NCBI GenBank assembly: GCA_910584495.1
Contig: CAJUAR010000047.1
Location: 1-22,175 of the forward strand
Length of the DNA stretch: 22,175 bases
DNA from: an uncultured Muribaculaceae bacterium
GTDB lineage: Bacteria; Bacteroidota; Bacteroidia; Bacteroidales; Muribaculaceae
Direction of reading: 5' to 3'
Shown: positions 16,365 to 22,175 of the stretch, one piece after another
How positions within the stretch are numbered: the stretch's first letter is position 1
Layout: every line of letters starts with the position of its first letter
Notes under the pieces: model-generated
The model's database searches: none
Seen by the model: only the letters and a program-made list of their open reading frames with translations
What the model was told of the DNA's origin: nothing
Program-made: the position numbers and the translations under genes

Positions 16365-16898
16365 ATGAAAGAAGAAATTGTAATTGCCGGCTTCGGTGGA
16401 CAAGGAGTCCTCTCGATGGGCAAAATTCTGGCTTACGCCGGTCTGATGGACAAGCTCGAAGTTACTTGGATGCCTTCCTACGGCCCCGAGCAACGCGGCG
16501 GCACGGCCAACGTAACTGTCATTCTCTCCGACAAGCCTATCAGCTCGCCGGTGCTCGACACTTTCGACACCGCCGTGGTGCTGAACCAGCAGAGCCTAGA
16601 CAAATTCCAAAGCAAGGTGAAACCCGGAGGCACTCTCATCTACGACCCCTCGGGCATACATCATCTGCCCACGCGCACCGACATAAAAATTGTGCCCGTC
16701 GATGCCATGACAGCTGCCATAGAGCTCAACAACTCCAAGACCTACAACATGATACTTCTGGGAGCATTGCTCAAGACACGCCCCGTGGTTGAGATAGATG
16801 CCGTTCTACGAGGCCTCAAGAAGACCCTTCCCGAACGCCACCACCACCTTATCCCCCTCAACGAGCAAGCCCTCCGCAAAGGCATGGAGATGGCATAA
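16365..16898 (+). CDS. korC: 2-oxoacid:ferredoxin oxidoreductase, gamma subunit
   Basis: This 178-residue subunit carries the CoA-side domain. Its glycine-rich opening EIVIAGFGGQGVLSMGKILAYAG and WMPSYGPEQRGGTANVTV are hallmark sequences of the POR/KOR gamma family. The ATG at 16365 is chosen; an upstream in-frame TTG at 16341 lies inside the beta gene and adds only eight residues. It closes the operon, with a hairpin terminator 27 nt after the stop. With delta, alpha and beta it makes the full four-subunit enzyme. Confidence 0.92.
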   Translation: MKEEIVIAGFGGQGVLSMGKILAYAGLMDKLEVTWMPSYGPEQRGGTANVTVILSDKPISSPVLDTFDTAVVLNQQSLDKFQSKVKPGGTLIYDPSGIHHLPTRTDIKIVPVDAMTAAIELNNSKTYNMILLGALLKTRPVVEIDAVLRGLKKTLPERHHHLIPLNEQALRKGMEMA

Positions 16899-16924
16899 TA
16901 CCGTCAATCACCCAAAAAGCAACT

Positions 16925-16955
16925 CGCCGCGCTCCATCATCGATGAAGCGCGGCG
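16925..16955. terminator. Hairpin terminator between converging korC and susD, probably bidirectional
   Basis: A 9-bp G/C stem (CGCCGCGCT 16925-16933 with AGCGCGGCG 16947-16955) continues after one mismatch as CATC/GATG around a 3-nt loop. On the plus strand it is followed by the T-rich atctttatat, and on the minus strand by agttgcttttt. It sits between two converging genes, so it could end both transcripts. Confidence 0.7.
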
Positions 16956-16975
16956 ATCTTTATATGCTCAGCTTA

Positions 16976-18676
16976 TTAACGGCGGAGATTGGGGTTCTTT
17001 TCGGTTTCGGTGGTGGGATAAATCTGATAGATGGATTTATCACCCTCCCAGGCCACGGTCACGGGCATGTTCTCTTCCAGCTTAAGATCCTCCTGGAGCG
17101 TGTAGGAGAACGGTGTGCCGTCGGCCTTGACACTCTGGGTTGTCGTACCTTTGGGCACGAGCACAGCCGTTTGCGGGCCTTTGCGATAGTCGTAGGCTTC
17201 TTTGAGAATGTTCATGCGGAATTCGTCGGCACGGCGAGTTACAAGCGAGAATGGATAGCCGGCCACTTCATAGCCGTGTTCCTTTAAAGCTGCCTCTGCA
17301 AGGTTGCGGTTGTCGCACGCTGCGGGGTTGGTATAGGCACGAGCCTGTACTTCCTGGAGAGCGGCCAGTGCTTCGTTCTGATATTTACCGGCGCGGGCCG
17401 ATGCTTCGGCAAACCAGCAGAGCACCTCGGAGTAGCGGATAATCTGGTGGGTTTTGTCAAGACACATGTTGCCCCAGAAAGGTTTTTCGGGATCGTAAGG
17501 TTCGGCCAGCGGCGAATTGTCGGAGGCTGCGTTGACGGTGAGGGCCACAAACATGGGACGGTACTCGCTTACCACAGCATTTTTACCGTCGTAAGGTTTG
17601 CCGTCGAGCGTTGCCCACCAGTCGACAGCCACATTATTATAGCCCGAGCCTGTGCGCAGTTTTTTTGCATAAACATAGTCTTTGCGTGGACCGTCGGGGA
17701 AGAGCGACCAGAAATAACGTTCGGCAAGGAAGTCGCCCCAGCCGCTGAGCGAGCCCAGCTGGTGGCACGATGTGAACTGCGAATCGTTGTTGCTCCAGCC
17801 GCCGGGCTGCGATTTGTAGACAATTCCCAGCAGACATTCGCTCGAATAGTTGTTGCCATAGCTGTAGACATCTTTCCAATCGCCGCAGAGAGACTGGGGA
17901 TATTTGCCCGACTTCACGCCGTCGACCACTTCTTTGGCCTTGTCGGCTGCTGTGGCATAGTATTCGGTTTTGTTCAAGGGGAAACCGGCCATGTTCATAT
18001 AGACGGCGGCGAGGGCGGCCTTGACAGCTTGTTCGGACACGAAGATGTTCATAGCTCCGATTCTCTGGCGCCCTTCTGGATATTTGGCGGGGAGATTGCA
18101 ATTTTCGGCAGCAGTGAGGTCGTCGACAATGAGCTTGTAGACCTCTTCAACCGAGGTGAGAGGCGTGCTGTTTCCGTCGCTCTCGTTGTGGAGATTGATG
18201 GGCAGTGGTCCGAACACACGCACAAGCTGGAAGTAGGACTGAGCACGCCAGAAATAAGCCTGACCCTTGGCAATGTCGATTTTATCGGCAGAGACAATAC
18301 CTTCGGCCGTTTTCACATTGTCGATGATTAGGTTGGCGGCCTGAATGATATTATACTGCCAGTCCCAGAGGTTTTTGAGGCCTTTTTCGTCGGAAGGTAC
18401 CTCAAATGCGTCGGCAGAGAGGTAGGCAGCTTTGTTTGAGCCTGTGGTGGAGGTGAGGTCGTCGCCCTGGCACTGGACAATTGTGGGGTTGGAGTAGCAC
18501 TGCGACTGTTGCACCTGGAAATAAAGAGCGTCAACTACAGCGTCGAGAGCCTTCTGTGAATCGATGAACCCTTCGGGTTTAAGCTGGCCGTTGGGGTGCT
18601 CTTCAAGAAAATCGCTGCATGAGGTGAGGCTCATCATGGCCACGGTTAGGGCCGTGAATATATATTTAGCTTTCAT
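16976..18676 (-). CDS. SusD/RagB-family nutrient-binding outer-membrane lipoprotein
   Basis: This 566-residue surface lipoprotein is predicted to cap the SusC channel and bind its ligand. The signal peptide MKAKYIFTALTVAMMSLTSC ends in a lipobox with the lipidated cysteine at residue 20, followed by SDFLEEHPNGQL, a standard SusD start. The helical TPR-like N-terminal part (SQKALDAVVDALYFQ, WDWQYNIIQAANLIIDNV, GQAYFWRAQSYFQLVRVFGPLPI) and the C-terminal region ending QIYPTTETEKNPNLRR are both present, so it is full length. It lies 18 nt after susC in the usual order and is the last gene of that unit. The ligand cannot be predicted; this group also includes pairs for peptides and non-glycan nutrients. 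Confidence 0.94.
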   Translation of the reverse strand: MKAKYIFTALTVAMMSLTSCSDFLEEHPNGQLKPEGFIDSQKALDAVVDALYFQVQQSQCYSNPTIVQCQGDDLTSTTGSNKAAYLSADAFEVPSDEKGLKNLWDWQYNIIQAANLIIDNVKTAEGIVSADKIDIAKGQAYFWRAQSYFQLVRVFGPLPINLHNESDGNSTPLTSVEEVYKLIVDDLTAAENCNLPAKYPEGRQRIGAMNIFVSEQAVKAALAAVYMNMAGFPLNKTEYYATAADKAKEVVDGVKSGKYPQSLCGDWKDVYSYGNNYSSECLLGIVYKSQPGGWSNNDSQFTSCHQLGSLSGWGDFLAERYFWSLFPDGPRKDYVYAKKLRTGSGYNNVAVDWWATLDGKPYDGKNAVVSEYRPMFVALTVNAASDNSPLAEPYDPEKPFWGNMCLDKTHQIIRYSEVLCWFAEASARAGKYQNEALAALQEVQARAYTNPAACDNRNLAEAALKEHGYEVAGYPFSLVTRRADEFRMNILKEAYDYRKGPQTAVLVPKGTTTQSVKADGTPFSYTLQEDLKLEENMPVTVAWEGDKSIYQIYPTTETEKNPNLRR

Positions 18677-18694
18677 GTCGGTGTTGTTGATGGG

Positions 18695-21676
18695 TTAGAA
18701 TGTGAAACGTGCGCCAAAGGTGTAGGTGCGGGGGCAGGGGTTTGTGCCGGTGTCGACACCTTGCTGCCATTCGGGGGCATCACCAAACGAATAGGAGGCG
18801 GGGTTGATGCCTTTGTAGCCGGTGATGGTGAAAAGATTCTGAATGCTGAACGAAAGGTGAATGTCGGCAAAACGTGTGGTTTCCTTGGTCAGGTCATAGC
18901 CCAGGGTGATGTTTTCCAGACGGAAATAGTCAGCCTTTTCGAGCCACTTCGACGAGGTGCCGATATACTGGTTGTTGTCGACCTTGGGGTTGGGCATGTC
19001 TGTTCCCATGCCAGAGAGGGCATCGGGCGATGTGAACATGCGGCTGTTGCCGATCATCGAGCACATTGCAAAACGGAGCACGTTGAAACGTTTGGCTCCG
19101 AAGGCGCTGTTGAAGAATGCGTTGAGGCTCCAGTTGCGCCATGTCACGGTGTTGTTCCAACCGAAAGTGAAGCTCGGGGTGGCTTTGCCCAGAACAACGC
19201 GGTCCTCCATAGACGGGTTGCGGGTCACTTCACCCTTGGCGTTATAATAGGTGTCGTAGCCGTCCTTATCGATACCTGCCCAGCGGTAGCCGTAGAGCGA
19301 ACCGATGGCTTCGCCTTCTTTGATGATGCTGGCATCGTTGACAATCGACATCATCGAACCCGAGTAGATGATGGGCTCGGCGGTGGTCATTTTTTCAACA
19401 CGGTTGCGGAGAATCGAAGCATTGAACGAAGTGTTCCAGTTCCAGTCACCGCCTTGGATAACGTTGGCGCTGAGGGCGATGTCGAGACCGGTGTTCGATA
19501 CTTCGCCGGCGTTTACGAGGTAGCTCTGACCGCCCAGATAGCCGGGATTGGTGGCATTAAGCAGGGCGTCGGAAGTGCGTTTGTAGTACCAGTCTACCGA
19601 CAGGTTGAATCGGCTGTTGAGGAAACCCACGTCAACACCAACGTCGACCTGTTTTGTTTTTTCCCACTTGAGGTTGGGAGTGGGGGTCTTGTTGGCCCAG
19701 TAGCCGGTTATGCCGGTGTTGGTGCCATAGTAGGTGGTTGTTGCCGACAGAAGGGCGAGGGTGGAGAAGGGGGCGATGTCCTGGTTGCCGATCACACCGT
19801 AGCTTGCACGGAGTTTGAGATTGTTGACAACGGGCTTGATGCCGGCAAAGAACGATTCGTTCGAAGCGGTCCATGCGGCGGCAACCGATGGGAACCAGCA
19901 CCATTTGTTCTGGCTAAGGCGCGATGAACCGTCGGCACGCAGTGTGCCTGTGAACATATAGCGGTTGTCGAAGTTGTAGATTACACGTCCCACAGCCGAC
20001 AGCAGCGACCATTCGGAGTAGTTGTTGCTGGCATCGCGAGTGGCTGCGGCAGAAACGTTGTACCATTCAACCGATTCCGACACAAGGTTTGAGCCTGATA
20101 TGCCCATGCCTCGTGTCTGGCTCTTTGTGGCCTCCCAGACAGCGGTGGCGGTGAGGTGGTGCTTGTCGGCAAAACTCTTGATATAGGTAAGGTTGTTAGA
20201 GCTCTGTAGCAGCCAGCGGTTGGTGTTGTTGTTGCTCATGCCTGTCGCAGCACCCGGCCAGCGTTTCGACGACGAGAAGCCGTAGCCATAGAAGTTGTAG
20301 TAGTCGACACCGTTGCTCGATGTGAATGTGAGGCCGGGGAGGATGTTGAAGCGGAGGTCGAAGTGACCGTTGAGCACATCGAAGCGGCGTTCGCTTGCGC
20401 TGGTTAGGCTTGCCAGCGGGCTTTCGTTGATGGCGCAATAGGGGTCTTTGTTATATTCGCCCAAATCATTTTTCACGCTCATCGTGGGCGAATAGTTGAA
20501 TGCCAGATAGATGGGGCTGTAGCCGCCCATGATAATGCTGTTTGCGCCCTTGCCTTCGCCGTGCGAGAGGTTGACGTCGGCATTGATGTTTAGCCAGCTG
20601 AAGATGTCGGAGCTCACATTAAGACGTGCGGTATAACGCTCGAACTGGGTGTCTCTGAGAATGCCTTCGTGGCGCATGTAGTTGCCCGATGCATAGAGCT
20701 GTGTGTTGTCCGAGCCTTTGGTGACTACCAGTTTGTAGTTTTGCACTGTGCCGGTTTTGAACACTTCGTCTTTCCAGTCGGTGCCGGCGTCTTTGCCGTC
20801 GATATAGTTCTGCACTTCGGCTGCGGGAATGCCGGCATATTCAACGAGCGCCTTGGCATATTCGCTTGTACCGAGCACTTCGGGCAGATGGGTGGCGTTT
20901 GACCAGCCGTACGACATATCGAGTGTCACCTTGCTTTGGCCGGCTTTGCCTTTTTTGGTGGTGATGATCACAACACCGTTGGCGCCACGCGAACCATAGA
21001 TGGCCGTCGAGCTCGCGTCCTTGAGTATCTGCATCGAGGCAATGTCGTCGGGGTTGATGCCGTCGAGACCCGATTCGCGCACCAGGCCGTCGACAATATA
21101 GAGAGGGTCGTTCGATTTGTTGATTGAGTTTGCACCTCTGATTCGGATTTTTGTAGAACCGCCGGGAAGTCCGTCAGACACGATGTTGACACCTGCCACG
21201 CGGCCCTGCAGGGCTTCGGATACGTTGGTGATGGGCTGGGCCTGGAAGGCTTTGTCATCGAGGACTGCGACAGAGCCGGCAAGATCGACTTTGCGGACTG
21301 TACCATAGCCAACGACAACAACTTCGTCGAGCGTGTTGTCGCCGCTCATTTCAATGCTCAGGGGCTGGGGGCCAGCAACAGCTTTATACGGATTAAGACC
21401 CACCGACGTTATGGTGAGTGTTTCGCCGGGATTGGCTTTTAGCGTAAATTTGCCGTCGACATCGGTAGTGGTGGCTGCCTTTGAGCCTTCAGCCTTAACA
21501 AGGGCACCGATGACGGGCTCGCCTTGTTTGTCAACTACAGTACCGGTGACGGTGATGGCCTGTGCAGTCTGGCCTACAGGAGTTGGAGAGGGGGCTGGGG
21601 CGGCCCATACCTCGGGTGTGACCACAGTCGTTGCAAGTGCCAGTCCTATAGCTAAGACTGCGCGGCCGGCCACCAT
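18695..21676 (-). CDS. SusC/RagA-family TonB-dependent outer-membrane transporter
   Basis: This 993-residue barrel imports oligomers with its SusD partner, powered by TonB. From the ATG at 21676 the signal peptide is MVAGRAVLAIGLALATTVV...VWA (about 1-25). A carboxypeptidase-like regulatory domain follows (41-112, ITVTGTVVDKQGEPVIGALV), then the TonB-box region LDEVVVVGYGTVRK (116-129), the plug with ALQGRVAGVNI and DPLYIVDG and SSTAIYGSRGANGVVIITTKKG (to about 243), and the barrel ending TFGARFTF. No extra N-terminal signalling domain for an anti-sigma factor is present. An upstream ATG at 21728 with a lysine-rich start would join this frame if an A7 tract were one base shorter, so the true start is uncertain. 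susD follows in the same unit. Confidence 0.94.
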   Translation of the reverse strand: MVAGRAVLAIGLALATTVVTPEVWAAPAPSPTPVGQTAQAITVTGTVVDKQGEPVIGALVKAEGSKAATTTDVDGKFTLKANPGETLTITSVGLNPYKAVAGPQPLSIEMSGDNTLDEVVVVGYGTVRKVDLAGSVAVLDDKAFQAQPITNVSEALQGRVAGVNIVSDGLPGGSTKIRIRGANSINKSNDPLYIVDGLVRESGLDGINPDDIASMQILKDASSTAIYGSRGANGVVIITTKKGKAGQSKVTLDMSYGWSNATHLPEVLGTSEYAKALVEYAGIPAAEVQNYIDGKDAGTDWKDEVFKTGTVQNYKLVVTKGSDNTQLYASGNYMRHEGILRDTQFERYTARLNVSSDIFSWLNINADVNLSHGEGKGANSIIMGGYSPIYLAFNYSPTMSVKNDLGEYNKDPYCAINESPLASLTSASERRFDVLNGHFDLRFNILPGLTFTSSNGVDYYNFYGYGFSSSKRWPGAATGMSNNNTNRWLLQSSNNLTYIKSFADKHHLTATAVWEATKSQTRGMGISGSNLVSESVEWYNVSAAATRDASNNYSEWSLLSAVGRVIYNFDNRYMFTGTLRADGSSRLSQNKWCWFPSVAAAWTASNESFFAGIKPVVNNLKLRASYGVIGNQDIAPFSTLALLSATTTYYGTNTGITGYWANKTPTPNLKWEKTKQVDVGVDVGFLNSRFNLSVDWYYKRTSDALLNATNPGYLGGQSYLVNAGEVSNTGLDIALSANVIQGGDWNWNTSFNASILRNRVEKMTTAEPIIYSGSMMSIVNDASIIKEGEAIGSLYGYRWAGIDKDGYDTYYNAKGEVTRNPSMEDRVVLGKATPSFTFGWNNTVTWRNWSLNAFFNSAFGAKRFNVLRFAMCSMIGNSRMFTSPDALSGMGTDMPNPKVDNNQYIGTSSKWLEKADYFRLENITLGYDLTKETTRFADIHLSFSIQNLFTITGYKGINPASYSFGDAPEWQQGVDTGTNPCPRTYTFGARFTF

Positions 21677-21894
21677 TGTCTTATTTGACTTCGTGTAGGA
21701 AACACGGGGTTTTAAGACTTTTTTTCATGGGAAAAAGATTTGTGATATTGGTGAATTTTGAAATTGCGTGATGAATCTTCTTAAGATTCCATCAAAGAAG
21801 GTTGATTTAGGTAATAAATTGAAAAAGAATCTAATAATGAATGTAATGTGGCGTTTTGTTAGTATTTTTAACGTTTATGCAGGTTTGTTCACGG
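21677..21894 (-). promoter_or_regulatory. Long A/T-rich leader of the susC transcript
   Basis: About 210 nt separate the promoter from the in-frame ATG at 21676, or 160 nt from the ATG at 21728. The stretch is A/T-rich. It holds one clear hairpin, GAATCTT (21773-21779) and AAGATTC (21783-21789) around CTT, extendable by GAT/ATC past a bulge. A 15-codon open frame from 21728 (MKKSLKTPCFLHEVK) ends at 21681, four bases before the susC ATG. Confidence 0.45.
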
Positions 21895-21928
21895 CAAAGT
21901 TATCACAACTTTTTTTAACTTAAACAAA
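21895..21928 (-). promoter_or_regulatory. Promoter of the susC-susD operon
   Basis: On the minus strand TTTG (21925-21928), a 22-nt spacer and TAACTTTG (21895-21902) match the Bacteroidota promoter. The start point would be near 21888. The tandem header-plus-hairpin repeats begin about 95 nt further upstream. Confidence 0.65.
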
Positions 21929-22020
21929 TCGTACCTTATTTTAACATTATTTAACCATGTATTTCATTAAAAAATGATTACAGGATAAGCCAAAGAGTTC
22001 ATTGACAAGTTTAGCATTTA

Positions 22021-22175
22021 AGAGCCGGTTCGACAATTCAGTTAGTACAGCCGTCCGATATTGCGGACGGCCGTACCTTCGAAGCCGCAAACAAGCTCTC
22101 AAAAAATAACCGAAGTATTGTTTAGAGCCGGTTCGACAATATCTGTTAATCACCAGGCGGTCACTCGCCGTGCAG
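22021..22175. repeat. Tandem 17-mer repeats, each followed by a hairpin; continues past the window end
   Basis: The 17-mer AGAGCCGGTTCGACAAT occurs exactly at 22021-22037 and 22124-22140, 103 nt apart. Each copy is followed by a 3-4 nt gap, GTTA, and a different inverted repeat. Hairpin 1 (22045-22076) pairs GTAC+GCCGTCCG with CGGACGGC+GTAC. Hairpin 2 (22151-22172) pairs CAC+GGCGG with TCGCC+GTG. Within the 17-mer, GAGCCGGTTC is nearly self-complementary. No credible gene lies between 21929 and 22175. Confidence 0.65.

Noticed and set aside
21947..22153. 68-codon minus-strand open frame upstream of susC
   Set aside because: It spans the repeat array and palindrome, has no recognisable motif or promoter, and its composition follows the repeats.
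22021..22175. Repeats as a CRISPR array
   Set aside because: The repeat is 17 nt with 86-nt spacing, only two copies are seen, spacers hold their own palindromes, and no cas gene is present.

Overview
The window looks like chromosome from a gut-type member of the Bacteroidota, order Bacteroidales; a Muribaculaceae-like genome is my best guess, by inference only. The reasons are a SusC/SusD pair, a SusB-type GH97 enzyme, a lipoprotein-type TamA homologue (TamL), 2-oxoacid:ferredoxin oxidoreductase genes, the near absence of Shine-Dalgarno sites, and repeated use of the Bacteroidota promoter pattern (TTTG, about 17-22 nt, TAnnTTTG) in front of genes.

Layout. (1) 1-2430: the 5' part of a tRNA-Thr(TGT) gene with its promoter, then a periplasmic GH97 alpha-glucosidase gene with a strong terminator, all on the minus strand. 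(2) 2446-7631: a plus-strand operon of a hybrid-less sensor histidine kinase, the outer-membrane assembly protein TamL (probable GTG start 4 nt after the kinase stop) and a HAD phosphatase. (3) 7647-9719: a rhomboid protease with its own promoter and a membrane-anchored endonuclease/exonuclease/phosphatase-family protein, separated by a REP-like palindrome. (4) 9691-12421, minus strand: lysC (aspartate kinase, TTG start), a Dabb-domain protein and a membrane acyltransferase broken by an in-frame TGA. (5) 12481-16898, plus strand: ilvE and an HD-domain hydrolase, then a four-gene ferredoxin-dependent 2-oxoacid oxidoreductase operon (delta, alpha, beta, gamma), closed by a hairpin terminator shared with the converging genes. 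(6) 16976-21928, minus strand: a SusD/SusC nutrient-uptake pair with a long leader. (7) 22021-22175: a non-coding stretch with a repeated 17-mer, each copy followed by a different hairpin, running off the window end.

How the genes fit together. IlvE interconverts branched-chain amino acids and branched-chain 2-oxoacids, which fit as substrates for the downstream oxidoreductase (VOR-type). TamL, the kinase and the rhomboid all act at the envelope. The SusCD pair imports an unknown glycan or other oligomer and has no enzyme or regulator beside it here. Most of the window is ordinary core genome. The points most worth a second look are the tandem header-plus-hairpin repeats, the A7 tract that puts the apparent susC start out of frame, the interrupted acyltransferase, and the kinase-TamL coupling.
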